Below, piece by piece: positions 21,773-32,351 of a DNA stretch of 64,000 nt. Each line of letters starts with the position of its first letter. Position 1 is the stretch's first letter. The stretch is taken from assembly GCA_000467715.1 (NCBI GenBank), contig AJFK01000752.1:1-64000 (forward strand). The letters are read 5' to 3'. A program made the position numbers and the translations under genes. The notes below the pieces were generated by a model that had not been told where the DNA came from, did not search any database, and worked only from the letters and a program-made list of their open reading frames with translations. Source of the DNA: Hysterium pulicare CBS 123377 (taxonomy: Eukaryota; Ascomycota; Dothideomycetes; Hysteriales; Hysteriaceae).

Positions 21773-23047
21773 TCACAGCAATGTCGGTAGCCAATGACCT
21801 TCCGCTCTAGTTGTCAAAGAACTGTCAACCAAGCTGGCTCGCGAGCAGGAGTACAACAAGAATCTTACTTTGTTCGTTGATCCCTCGGATGCTGAGATCA
21901 GCCACATTTTACATTTCTCAGCCACTGCCCCTCGCTTAAACTGGATTTCCTCTAAGCTTTCACCTTTCTGCCGGCACGAGAGTACTAATGGATCTACGTC
22001 GTGGAATATACCATTTCGTGGAAGTAGAGAATCGTTTGGCTCCAGGATAATCAAGTCAGACTGCAACGATGGCTCTGCCGGATCATTCCCATCTATTATT
22101 CGAAGCGTACGCTTTCCTTTGCTGGCCACTGACTTTTCGTAAGCGGCGGAGTAGATGCGTTGAACGATGTCCGAAGGCGGTGTCACGACTTCGTGTGCGT
22201 GAGCCCTTTGCGCCCATATTGAGCATAATGGCTTAGCTGTTGCGGGAGAGACTTCTTCGAGAAGTTCCAACGACTTCAAGGAATCACTCTTCGTAACGAA
22301 CGTGATATTGCCCAACCGTGGGCAGACTATCAGGTCGTCGATTATCTCAATGGCTTGGTTGCTTGATCCAACCACAGAGATGTTCAGCGGTGGATCGCGA
22401 TAGCGGAGAAGCTCCTCTCTCCCTACCAAGTACTCTGAAGTTGAAATGACTGGTTGGCCATTCGAAGAGTACTGAAGGCTCGTTTGAGAAGGACTCTTTA
22501 GAGAGGGAACCACAACGCTTCTAGATTGCACGTTGTGGTGATTTCCGGTCTTTCGATCCCGAATCTCGATGTTCCACAGCCTTGTAGGCATCCCCTCTTC
22601 CCGAATTGGAGCAACATTGACGACCTCGCTCCCGTACCTCACGGATCCTCTGAGATGTTCCGCACACCATTTCAAGTAGTCGTGGAACTCTTCTCTCAAC
22701 GGTCTCAACTGACTTAAATTTGCGAAATCAATAAGTCTTTTCTTTTCGTGAAGATATTTCACGAAGGTAAAGCTTGACCTAGGATTCCTCATCGTAGCAA
22801 GATCGTATACGAACGCATGTTCCATTCGAGAACGCGGAAGATGGGACTCTAGGTGCCATGAGAACTCTGGCTTTCGCTCCAGGAACAGGCCTTTGGCTTT
22901 GCATCGCGAGTCTTGTAAAGCAGTAGCAACGGCAAGCTGTGCGGGGCCGAAACCCACGCAGACGAGATTGTACGGCTCTTGACTATTTCCACCGAGGGTG
23001 GTATTTTGTACGGTCGACGAAGGTTGAACATTTGCCATGCTTGCCAT
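21773..23047 (-). CDS. Ornithine/lysine N-hydroxylase-like flavoprotein (SidA/PvdA/IucD family), divergent
   Basis: This 424-residue intronless protein is related to L-ornithine N5-monooxygenase, the first enzyme of hydroxamate siderophore synthesis. The N-terminal half is clear: the FAD motif VGFGPAQLAVATAL (about residues 30-45), the family block FVYDLATMRNPRSSFTFVKY, and RLIDFANLSQLRPLREEF. The second half is weak: the NADPH motif usually written GxGQSAAE is GSSNQAIE, the usual ATGY segment is not found, and the protein is some 70-80 residues shorter than typical SidA. It may have a changed role or be losing function. An exact ATCTGATAA (reverse orientation, 23128-23136) lies 81 bases upstream, and three more lie between it and the divergent acyl-CoA synthetase. 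Iron control is inferred from these sites. Confidence 0.72.
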   Translation of the reverse strand: MASMANVQPSSTVQNTTLGGNSQEPYNLVCVGFGPAQLAVATALQDSRCKAKGLFLERKPEFSWHLESHLPRSRMEHAFVYDLATMRNPRSSFTFVKYLHEKKRLIDFANLSQLRPLREEFHDYLKWCAEHLRGSVRYGSEVVNVAPIREEGMPTRLWNIEIRDRKTGNHHNVQSRSVVVPSLKSPSQTSLQYSSNGQPVISTSEYLVGREELLRYRDPPLNISVVGSSNQAIEIIDDLIVCPRLGNITFVTKSDSLKSLELLEEVSPATAKPLCSIWAQRAHAHEVVTPPSDIVQRIYSAAYEKSVASKGKRTLRIIDGNDPAEPSLQSDLIILEPNDSLLPRNGIFHDVDPLVLSCRQKGESLEEIQFKRGAVAEKCKMWLISASEGSTNKVRFLLYSCSRASLVDSSLTTRAEGHWLPTLL

Positions 23048-23127
23048 TGACGAATCTCTCCAGCAGCTAATAAGAACTTGATAACCGATTAGCCAGGATA
23101 ATTATCGGTTCCGAGGTGGAAATCGGA

Positions 23128-23136
23128 TTATCAGAT
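23128..23136 (-). promoter_or_regulatory. ATCTGATAA, SreA/Urbs1-type GATA site
   Basis: This is an exact match on the minus strand, 81 bases upstream of the monooxygenase ATG. The consensus ATCWGATAA is known for iron-responsive fungal GATA repressors. Confidence 0.6.
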
Positions 23137-24303
23137 CAGTACTCACTTAACTGTAGGACCGAGTTCCCGCCGCTGTCAGCGGGTAAATCAAACAGTCTTC
23201 GAGAATTGTCTAAAAGAAGAGCACAAAGGAAAGTAGTATCCCAGGAATTTGTCTCGGCGATGAAACGTTAATCAGCCCGCATGCATGGATATTTGGAGCA
23301 CACTCAAACTCCATGCATCTGATCCAGGTTATCAAGAGGGCTCTAGTGGTCTTGGCTAACCTTTGCACTACAAATGTAGAGTACTACGAGGCCTTCCCGA
23401 CATCGGCAAAACTAAGTTTTGATTGTCACAGTCGAAATTGTGTGCCGAGGTATGTTATTCTAAATACCTGTAATTGAAGTACCCTAACACTTCGCTTTGC
23501 CTGGTAATGACCTTTGCGAGTCTACCTCCAATCGCAAGGTGCAGGGAACGCCGTCCCGTTTCGTCATCGTGCTTTTGGAATCTTCCAAATTTTCTCCCAG
23601 AAGTCTTCCTTCATCTATGTATATTGAAAGCAATGAGCTTACCATGGAGATAGCTCAAGTCAAAAAGGCTGCTCGCGAACCCACCATTCTAAAATTACCT
23701 CATCCTTATTTAACAGCGTATGCTATCACGAATGTCTCCTCGTCTCGATGGAAGTGGTTGGAGAGCCCAACGCAACCAACAGCACCGCGTACTGGCGTAT
23801 GACCTTGCGCACGGGTTCCATGTGGATAAACTGGTTGATCTCCCGCAGAAAAGGTCTGCGATGATGAAATGTTCGAGGGAGAAGTTCTTCCAATTGAGTC
23901 CCATGGTTTGGGACGGAGAGGGAGCGGTTAGGCCAAGTTTGGATGCTTTGGCGAGGTTGTAGACGCAACATGCCAACACCGTTGAAAGAGACCAATTTTA
24001 AATATATTACGATTGCTCGAAAGGTCCATCTACCACCAGACGCGCCATAGCCAAAACTCATTCGCCAGGATCAAGTCTGTCCGAAAAGTCTTGATCGATG
24101 GAAGCTCCGAGAATGTCCAATCTTCCCGGAAATCGATTTCAGCGAGGCCCAATGGCCGGATGCTCAATACACCGTTTCCGTGCTCCCCAGTGTTTTATAA
24201 AATCCGCCAGGACACGGCTCGAATCGTGGTGAACTAAAGGTTAGACGCATGCCGAAGCCGGCCCACGGCACATTGTTTTTCGCGTCACTCACGCAAGGTG
24301 CGG

Positions 24304-24312
24304 ATCTGATAA
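24304..24312 (+). promoter_or_regulatory. ATCTGATAA, SreA/Urbs1-type GATA site
   Basis: This is an exact match 572 bases before the acyl-CoA synthetase ATG. Confidence 0.55.
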
Positions 24313-24418
24313 CTTTATTCTAACACCAGGGTGAAAGCTAAAGTCGTTGCTGCAGTGCCAAGCTGGCAACTCGGATTGTCCTACGGCCTATGACAACTCG
24401 AAGTGACGCGGACAGATG

Positions 24419-24427
24419 ATCTGATAA
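24419..24427 (+). promoter_or_regulatory. ATCTGATAA, SreA/Urbs1-type GATA site
   Basis: This is an exact match 457 bases before the acyl-CoA synthetase ATG. Confidence 0.55.
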
Positions 24428-24607
24428 AATTTTCACGCGCCAAGAGACGAAGCGTGAGCTGAAATATCGGGCAATGACGCTTCGACCGAGCATGGCCCTC
24501 CTTGTCTATACGAGATGAACATGGATCAGAGTACACATCTTTGGAAGTTGCCGAGATGGCTTCTGCACCTTATGGAGCGACCTTCTTCCGAGATCCACTT
24601 CGATATG

Positions 24608-24616
24608 ATCTGATAA
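24608..24616 (+). promoter_or_regulatory. ATCTGATAA with a second overlapping GATAA
   Basis: This exact match is followed directly by GATAAATC, making a tandem GATA pair 268 bases before the acyl-CoA synthetase ATG. Confidence 0.6.
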
Positions 24617-24883
24617 GATAAATCCGATTTCGGAAGGGATGGTGAATTGTGAGCCGAGGAGAGAAGAAGCACGATTGTCGGTGGCATCGCAGTGTTGAAA
24701 TTTTCTCGGAAGTCTTTCGCTTAGAGGGTCGATCATGACATTAGGCACCTTTTTCAATTTATCCTTCATCTTTCCCGGTCAATGATATGCAGAGGTGGTT
24801 TTACGAATCCTGAATCTGTTGTGTAGCGTCATTCGCTTCAAACTTCTCCATTGGATCTCTCAACTCCCTAGCCATAGTAGCAC

Positions 24884-26907
24884 ATGGCAACTCCCTCTCC
24901 CGACCCACTACAGCGTCTTCAGCAGACCCTACTGCAGATAGATCCCTACATCCTACCTCCCTATCCCAACGTCTCCATCGTACATGGACCGCTACACCCT
25001 CCGCTGGTAACCATCACTCTCGGCCAGCTCCTCGACCAGCAATGCGAAAGATACGGATCAAGAGAATGTCTCGTGATACCATGGACTGGAGCACGATGGA
25101 CATATCAGAGGCTAGCAGATGAGAGTAATTCACTCGCCAGAGCTCTACTACGAGCTGGTATTCGACCGGGAGAGCGGATTGGGATTATGGCTGGGAATTG
25201 CGAGAAGTATGTTACGGTCTTCTTCGCCGCTGCTCGTGTGGGGGCTATCCTGGTGGTTCTTAACAATACCTATACTGCTACCGAGGCTGAGAATGCTTTG
25301 CGACATACAAGTACGCTTTTAGAGTAGTCGATTTATGTGGTTTGCTGACTAAGATGTGGGCAGAATGCAAAATTCTGTTCACGACTCCAACGATTGGACG
25401 ATTCGATAATTCACCCTTGCTCAAAAGACTATGGTCAAGTGAGGGTCAAAGCAGTCTCAAGGATCTAACTATCATCTCCCTCCTCCGCGATGTCATCCCG
25501 GTTGGTGGCTTCATTCATTACGACAAATTCCTCTCCTCAGGCCAACACGTACTAGAACAGATTCTGGATACGTTCAATTCATTTCTGAGCCCTTTCGACG
25601 TATGCAATCTGCAATTCACAAGTGGATCGACGGGGAATCCGAAAGCTGCAATGCTCACACATCAGTGATTACTCCACTCTCACCATCTTATTCAAGGGCG
25701 GATTTACTAACGAACAATCAAGCAACCTCATCAACAACGCCCGCTTCATCGGCGACAGAATGAACCTCACACCAGACGACGTCCTATGCTGTCCTCCGCC
25801 TCTCTTCCACTGCTTCGGTCTCACCCTAGGCCTTCTCGCAACGTTGACCCATGGTGGCAAGGTCGTTTACGCAGCGGAAGCATTCGATGCGCCTTCCACA
25901 CTCCAAGCTATCTCCGACGAGAGATGTACAGCTCTCCACGGCGTTCCCGCCATGTTTGAATCCCTTCTAAGTCTTCCCCGACCCGAAGGCTTCGATTGCT
26001 CTAGATTACGAACGGGGATTATTGCGGGTTCGCCGGTGCCGAAGTATTTGATGGAGAAACTGGTGAGTGAGCTTGGGATGACCGAGTTCACTAGCAGTTA
26101 TGGTATGCGCATTTCCCCTCTCCATTATCCCAAGTGGACTATTCTTGAGGTAGTGGAAAGAAAGAAATAATCAGCTAACGAACAACAACAACAAGGCCTC
26201 ACAGAAGCCTCCCCAACCGTTTTCAACGCCCACACAACCGACTCCATCCACACGCGCCTCACAACCGTCGGAACCATTCTCCCCCACGCCCGCGCCAAGG
26301 TCATCGATAGGAACGGTACCGTGGTCCCGATTGGTGTAAGGGGCGAACTCTGCGTCGCCGGATACCAACTCCAGCGCGGGTACTGGGAGAATCCGGAAAA
26401 GACCGCCGAGGTCATGGTAAGGGATGATCAGGAGGAATTGTGGCTTCATACGGGAGATGAGGCGGTGTTTGATGTCGATGGGTACTGTACCATCACGGGC
26501 AGGTTCAAGGATATTATTATACGAGGTATTGATCCATCGCTATTGATTCACGCTCTTCTAAATACTGAAGTCCCCTAGGCGGCGAAAACATCTACCCCCT
26601 CGAAATCGAAGAACGCCTAATGCAACACGCCGCTATTTCCCGAGCCATCGTAGTCGGAGTCAAGCATCCACGCTACGTCGAAGTCCCAGGTGCTTTCTTA
26701 GAGTTGAGCGAGGGCTGCCCGAAACCGAGTTTGGAGGAAATTAAAAGTTGGGTGAGGAAGATGCTGGGAAGGCATAAGGCTCCGGCGCATGTCTTTTGGT
26801 TGGGGGAGGATTGTAGTTCTGAGGTGCCGACTACGGGGAGTGGGAAGATTAAGAAGTTTGAGATGAGGGGGATTGCGGAGGAGTTGGTGGGTAAGGTCGG
26901 TAGGTGA
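24884..26907 (+). CDS. AMP-dependent acyl-CoA synthetase
   Basis: Five exons (24884-25310, 25364-25664, 25723-26102, 26196-26525, 26579-26907) give 588 residues in one frame, and all introns are GT..AG. ANL-family core motifs are complete: P-loop FTSGSTGNPKAAMLTH, SSYGLTEASP, LHTGDEAVFDVDGY, the GRFKDIIIRGGENIYP hinge, and the C-terminal lysine in TTGSGKIKKFEMR. It belongs near the ACSF2-like medium-chain ligases, the group that also contains SidI, the mevalonyl-CoA ligase of fusarinine-type siderophores, which is about this length. There is no clear C-terminal PTS1 peroxisome signal (ends KVGR). Three ATCTGATAA sites upstream and the divergent SidA-like gene favour an iron-linked role. Loading the nearby T-first NRPS in trans is another option. 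Confidence 0.88.
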
Positions 26908-27192
26908 TTAGATCGGGCTGTTGGATGTAGGTTCACTGGTTGAAATTTATCACATCGAAAAGATCTAGTTTTGTTAGATTTTAAATAACTTTTGGATGCT
27001 CTTTTCAAATTCTTATCGTGGGATCATCATATTCACAACACGCTAGCATTTCCACCTATACTAACGTCCCTCTCAACTCTCCCATGTTGAGAACATCCAG
27101 GGCCGTGGCATAGAAACCATACCTCTCCAAATATCTCGATCGCAGAGCAAAACCAGATATACATCTCAAACTCTACCTACACACCAATCCTA

Positions 27193-28776
27193 CTACTTCT
27201 TGGTCTTCCTCTTGATGAAGTCTGCTGGGGGAATGTTCCGAGGGTTTCGCACGCCCATGTAACTCGGCGCATCCTTCATCCTCGTTGGCTCCTCTGTCGT
27301 CGTCTCATTGGCATTTTTCTTAGCAGGACGAGTTAAGCGCTTGGAAGTTATCTCAGACTCTTCCTTGTCTGATTCATATATGGCCACCGCAAGGTTGTGT
27401 GAGTTCTTGGCATTGGGGAGTTTCCTAAGTTTGGGGGGGTTTCAAGGATTGGGGAGATTCCTAGGATTTGGGAGGCGCTTCGTGGCCTTCTCAAGGTTCG
27501 GTATATGCTCTGCTTTAATCCCCTTCTTTTCCGGTGCTTCCTTACGCTCCGCGATAAGCTCTACCCTCGGCTTCTTCTTCTCCGGTGCATTCTCATATTG
27601 TAATAAATCTTTACGCTTCGGATGCGGTACCCTTGACTTCTTCTTGTCTGGCGCCTCTTTGGGCTTTGGTGCCTCCTCTGCCACAAACATGTCTGCGTCC
27701 ATGTCGTCGATATCCATGGGATCATCATTTCGCTTTCGCTTCTTCATGATCATCAAGTTATCCCTGGATTTCTTCCCTTTCGTTGCCTTCTTGGACATCG
27801 ATACCTCACCAGCCTCCGTCTCCTCGGCATCCGTGACACCTACGACCCTAACGTCACTGATTCGTTTCCGGGTCGCCGTTATTGTGAGCGAGTCTTCCCA
27901 ATATTCATATTCCTTCTTCTTCTGTCCCTTTTCGGGTTGCGGTGCGTCCTCAGCTTCAGAGTCATCTGTAAACGTATCGTCTATCACATCCTCGTTTGGT
28001 TGATGATTCTGCGTGGCAGAAACCCAATGGACCGAGTCGAAGTGCTGAGAGAATCGGCTTTGTTTTCGGTTGCCTTCGGCTACCTGCTCCCCACAGATGA
28101 GACATTGGTCGCCACCGGCAGAGTCCAAGAATTTATTCCAAAGCATTTTCGTAGACGTTGTTAAGTTCTGGGATCGATTCTTTGAAGCCCTGGTGTTATG
28201 CTCGGGCTTTAACAGTTCAACAAAGTCGGCTTTTACGCTATCCCAAACGCGAACTATCTGTCCCATGGGTTTAGTCGCTGGAATACGGTAGTTCAAATGC
28301 TTGAGTTTGTCGAACTTTCGTTGGATCAAGATCTGATCGAGGTCCTGGAGCATCTGCTGAGCATAATCATGCTTGACTTGCTCTGAGTTTGCCTGGATTG
28401 AGGCATAGGCCATCAGCAGCGGGAGATTTTGAAGTCTCACGGCCAGTGTCTCAGAGTATTCTACCTCATATCCTGGCAAGATGGAAGATTGGGTGGTTAG
28501 AGTAGCATGTGGCGCGAACGGAGGCAGCCATACAGTGGTCCCTTGCGGTTGGATAAAGGTAATTTCCCCTTGCAGCTTCTTGTAGAAGGCGAAAAAACGA
28601 TGACCATCTTTGCAAGCCTTCATGCTCAGGTAGGCTTTCCTAAGAATTCTAAGGTTCTTCCTAGTTGGCGGATACGTGAGCCAAATCTTTCGTCCATACA
28701 ACAGGGTCGATATCCCATTCGACTCATCGTGATGGAGATCAACAAGCCCGCGATAAGGTACCACATTGACCGTCAC
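27193..28776 (-). pseudogene. JmjC-domain-like protein, 5' end not found, one in-frame TGA
   Basis: The sequence begins inside a JmjC-type cupin: DLHHDESNGISTLLYGRK supplies the HxD pair, and VWLPPFAPHATL the second histidine. A C2H2-like finger follows (CLICGEQ, then HFDSVHW), and then a long lysine-rich nuclear-type tail with acidic and KKKR blocks. The first codon of the open frame is GTG at 28776. No ATG exon was found upstream, although a TACTAAC branch-like word sits just before it. The frame is interrupted by TGA at 27442-27444 and then stays open in the same frame for 83 more codons with the same basic composition and a repeated PNPRNxPP-like motif, so the tail probably belonged to the protein. 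JmjC enzymes are Fe(II)/2-oxoglutarate demethylases or hydroxylases; this copy is probably not fully functional. Confidence 0.6.
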
Positions 28777-29046
28777 CCGTGGTGACCCCTCTTGCTGTTA
28801 GTATACATCATTTGACCTCGGTGAGATGGTTCGAGAGGTGTATCTAGGCCTCAATGAACACCGATTTTCTCGTGCATAATGTATAGGAAAGTGAAACTAA
28901 AGTCTAATGAATAATACACACGCTGTGGGTTAAGTGATTCATAGCTTCACGTGACAAGTTCACGTGGTCCAAGGGATCTTTCTTCAGTTATTTCATTCAT
29001 TGATTCATCCATCCGCAATCATCACCAACTGCCGCCATGAATAGCT

Positions 29047-30318
29047 TTATTTGAGAGGACAAGCATGCGCATTAATCTCCGATTTGGCCCAAGCAAGTAC
29101 GTCGTCCTCGATTTGCGCATTGTACAGCCACGCAAGTTCGCCAGAATCGCCGCTTTGCCACGTCTGTCCATCCGTCAGCTTCTCGCGTTCCGCTTGCGGC
29201 AGTCTCGAATTATTAAGCTGCAGGGTGAGCTGAACGACTTTGTCAACTCGCTGTTGCCGGTATTCTTGCCAAAATGAAAGGACCCGGTCCAGTGGCAGTC
29301 CTTCTGCCAGACATGGAAGCAGCGCCGCGAGAGTGAAGCTGTCTTCCAACCCTTGCGAGCCACCCTGTCCGGCAGTGGGAGGAATGGCATGTGCTGCGTC
29401 GCCGAGAATGACGACACGTTTCTCGCGCGAGAACCATCCATCCAGCCTCGGGACTACGTAGTACGGCCAGATCTGCATAGTCTCTTTGCGAACATTGTCC
29501 AGAGCTGATTGTACGATGGCAGGCCACTCCTTATAATCGGCACGGAAGAGTTCCAAGAGGCTGTCCCTGTCAGCAAGCAATCTATCCCAACCTGCCCGGT
29601 CCTGCTCCGGATAGGCGCGTTGGGTACCCGCGAGGACTTCGGATCCATCAACATCTTGCGGGGCTATAATGAAGGCACCGGGCTTGCTGTAGATCGCGGT
29701 AGGCATTTCATACTCCGTTCCCTCGGGGAATCTAAGCCTCGCAGTCTCTGCCGCACACGAGATGCCGCACACGCCTGAGTACTTCGGCGCGGCACCTGGG
29801 GCAATGTGTTTGCGAACTTTGGAGTGCATGCCATCCGCGCCGATGAGGATGTCGGCGGCACCAAGCGTGGTTCCATCTGAAAAGGCAAAGACGACACCCT
29901 TCTCATTCTCGGAGATGATGTGACTGAACTTGAGACCGTAGTGGATTGGGATTCCTTGGTCTTTGGCTGCAGCTCGGAGCTCCGTCAAGAGAACTTGGCG
30001 ATAAATACGTAGGGCTTTATATCCGTAGTACTTTTCGTGTCCTAGATAATACGTGTCGGTGGTAACCTGTGCGTGGTTTCTGAATGCCATAGCCTCAAAG
30101 TTATACCCCAGAGTCTTAAGACGTTCATAGAGGCCAAGCTTGTCGAGGATGCGCAAAGCGTTAGGAGAGAGCATCAAAGCACCAGCGGTCATAACGTTAG
30201 GCGTACGAAATTCATAGACGGTGCTGGTAATGCCGTGACGCTTCAAAGCTAGTGCGAAGACGAGTCCTGAAAGGCCGGCGCCGACGATGGCTACTCGTTT
30301 TGGAGGTTCGCAAAGCAT
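29047..30318 (-). CDS. FAD-dependent monooxygenase (salicylate hydroxylase-like)
   Basis: This is a 423-residue, intronless flavoprotein. The start at 30318 is chosen because it places the Rossmann motif VAIVGAGLSG at residues 9-18; upstream in-frame codons back to 30528 encode sequence unlike the family. The group A aromatic hydroxylase marks are all present: GxGxxG, GADGMHSKVR (DG motif) and VILGDAAHAIPP (GD motif), followed by AGQGGSQGLEDS. These enzymes use NAD(P)H and O2 to hydroxylate aromatic or related rings. It faces away from the NmrA-like gene, and two CGGATCCG palindromes lie in the shared promoter, the nearer 263 bases upstream of its ATG. Membership in the NRPS cluster is inferred from this shared motif. 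Confidence 0.87.
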   Translation of the reverse strand: MLCEPPKRVAIVGAGLSGLVFALALKRHGITSTVYEFRTPNVMTAGALMLSPNALRILDKLGLYERLKTLGYNFEAMAFRNHAQVTTDTYYLGHEKYYGYKALRIYRQVLLTELRAAAKDQGIPIHYGLKFSHIISENEKGVVFAFSDGTTLGAADILIGADGMHSKVRKHIAPGAAPKYSGVCGISCAAETARLRFPEGTEYEMPTAIYSKPGAFIIAPQDVDGSEVLAGTQRAYPEQDRAGWDRLLADRDSLLELFRADYKEWPAIVQSALDNVRKETMQIWPYYVVPRLDGWFSREKRVVILGDAAHAIPPTAGQGGSQGLEDSFTLAALLPCLAEGLPLDRVLSFWQEYRQQRVDKVVQLTLQLNNSRLPQAEREKLTDGQTWQSGDSGELAWLYNAQIEDDVLAWAKSEINAHACPLK

Positions 30319-30580
30319 AGTGTGCTTGTACTTGGACGAGAGTAGGGGGAAGAATGCTACAACAGTGAATGTGAAAGGTATTGTGCTGAAAAGTCTTCTG
30401 GTCGCAATGAAGTAGGTCGCAGCTGGGTGGAAGATTGTAGCTATTGTACGAAGCAAAGAGTCGGTAGTATTTAAGACGCGCACCCTGTGACTTAGAATAA
30501 GTTCACTGCAGCAAGGCTCCCGAAGCAATTTGTCCGAGAACGGAGCAGCCGCAGGTGGTGGAGTTGCAGTTTATGTCTTC

Positions 30581-30588
30581 CGGATCCG
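30581..30588. promoter_or_regulatory. CGGATCCG palindrome
   Basis: This is an exact match in the bidirectional promoter, followed by ACTCGG, which offers a third CGG triplet. Confidence 0.65.
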
Positions 30589-30656
30589 ACTCGGAATTGT
30601 CCTGAAAGGATGAATGTGCTTGTGGCTTTGGTGGCTGTGCAACGTAAGCAGACCCT

Positions 30657-30664
30657 CGGATCCG
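30657..30664. promoter_or_regulatory. CGGATCCG palindrome
   Basis: This is an exact match, extended to TCGGATCCGA, followed by CGCGG. It lies 148 bases before the NmrA-like ATG. Confidence 0.65.
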
Positions 30665-30811
30665 ACGCGGAGCTTAACCCGAGCAGCCCAACCATAAGGA
30701 CCAGGAAAAATACCAGAACAAATACCAGGACAAAGACCCCAAAGAGTCACAGCATCCACGATAACACAACTGAGAACAACTTCTTCTTCACCCTCCCATC
30801 TTTCAATCGCC

Positions 30812-31574
30812 ATGCAAGTTCTCGTTATTGGAGGCACCGGTCGCACCGGCCGACTTGTCATCGATGAACTCCTCCATCGAGGTATGAGCACTTACGCTTC
30901 GTCAAAACATTTTTGGTTAACATGCACTAGGCCACAAGGTTACCACACTCGCCAGGACTCCAGATTCAATGGACGCAAAGCCCGGCCTTAGCGTCGTGCA
31001 AGGTATGTGTTTACGACCCCAAACACCCCAACATTATTGGGCTAAGCAAATTGTAGGCACGCCCTTGAAGATTGAAGACGTTCGGGCTGCTTTCCAGAAG
31101 CACACCCCAAATGCAGTCATCGTAACGCTGAACGCCCGACGCGCCGCCGACAGTCCCTTTGCGGCGAACATATCGCCGCCGCGCTTCATGGCAGATTCCA
31201 ATGCGAACGTCTGCAAAGTGATGAAGGAGTTTGGCGTGCGCAAGATCGTCATAATGCAAGCCTTCGGCGTGGGCGAGACCTGGCCCAACATGTCCTACAT
31301 CCTGCGCTTGCTTGTCAAGAAGTCCAACATGTGTTACCAGTTCGACGACCACAACCTCGTCGCTGAGGAGATCAAGACAGCCGACGTTGACTATGTCTTG
31401 GCTCGACCGAATATTCTCAAGGAGGGAGATGCAGAAGCGATTAGGGAGTGGCCAAATCACGGGAAGGGCGTGCCCATGATGGGCAAGATTACGAGAGCGA
31501 GTGTCGCTAAGTTTCTGGTCGATGCTGCTGAGAGGGAGAAGTGGAACAACTCTTCTCCTGTTTTCACGAATTAG
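30812..31574 (+). CDS. NAD(P)-binding NmrA-like oxidoreductase
   Basis: Three exons (30812-30881, 30931-31002, 31057-31574) give 219 residues. The N terminus MQVLVIGGTGRTGRLV is a classic atypical-SDR dinucleotide motif (GGTGRTG, residues 7-13). The middle reads VRKIVIMQAFGVGET and the C-terminal half has VDYVLARPNIL, as in NmrA/BLVRB-like NADH-flavin or NAD(P)H reductases. There is no YxxxK catalytic pair, so it may reduce flavins or quinones or act in regulation. Introns are short (49 and 54 bases) with GTATGA and GTATGT donors. It is transcribed divergently from the salicylate-hydroxylase-like gene, with two CGGATCCG sites between them, so the two products probably act together. Confidence 0.83.
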
Positions 31575-32351
31575 CTGTAGGCATCTCGAGCTTGGCGAAT
31601 TACTTGAAGAAGTCACGCTGTTTACCTTGAGTTCGGTGTTCTTTAGAAGGCCGATCAACTAGCCGGGTCTGGCGTCTGTGAGGTAGGTGGCGCAATGGTA
31701 CTAAGTGAGCTACTGCATTACGGGATAGATCCTAGAATGATACATTCAATACCATCATCGATATTACCCTTCAGGGCGAGCTGATTGTGCGTGGAGCTGT
31801 GAGGGCATCGATTCTCCTTCGTGATCAGGTTCACAGTTTCTGAATGATGGAGCGCCAAGAAGCTAGTTACATAAGCTGTGATCCCATATACGGATTTTTG
31901 CATGTAACAAGGTATCTTTGCGTGATCTGGACTATAGGATTTTAAGAGCTCTAGGTCTGTTGTAGCAAACATATAACTATACCTGGTAGTCATCAATCCT
32001 TTAGGTAGGTTCCGATCATGGTGATTGAGCTTATGTAATTCCGATGTAATTCCCGACGCTTACCTCAGATTTTAGTCTAGGTGCAGGTGTTCAGCCTCAA
32101 CCGCACCTCCATACACGAAAGTTCTCCACCAAGCTTTTCATCGCTATCTCCACTAACACCCCACTTTTTTATTCCACTACGAGCCATTCTAAACCCTCTT
32201 CTCTTACCTATCTACCTTAACCATTGTCTTATAGCCGCGAACTGCCATTCCCTCGTTTCTCTCAGCCTAACCTACCACGCGTGCGGACGGAAAAGCCATT
32301 TAGCCTGTGGTGCAGAGGTTGATTGCGTTACACGTACAAAAAGAAACGCCC
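31575..32351. other. Intergenic, promoter of the regulator
   Basis: No gene is seen. It contains no CGGATCCG copy, so the regulator downstream does not appear to control itself through that motif. Confidence 0.45.

Larger units (their letters stand above)
23048..24883. other. Divergent upstream region with GATA-type iron sites
   Basis: This is 1.8 kb between two outward-facing genes. It carries four exact ATCTGATAA sites. Minus-strand ORFs at 23710-24061 overlap each other in two frames and have no recognised product; they may be a decayed gene. Confidence 0.5.
30319..30811. promoter_or_regulatory. Shared bidirectional promoter
   Basis: This is 493 bases between the FAD monooxygenase (minus strand) and the NmrA-like gene (plus strand). 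It contains two CGGATCCG palindromes 76 bases apart, so one pair of sites may control both genes. Confidence 0.6.

Noticed and set aside
27308-28003. 231-residue plus-strand ORF rich in Phe, Ser and Gly
   Set aside because: It is antisense to the lysine-rich tail of the JmjC-like gene; its composition is the mirror of AAG/GAA codons.
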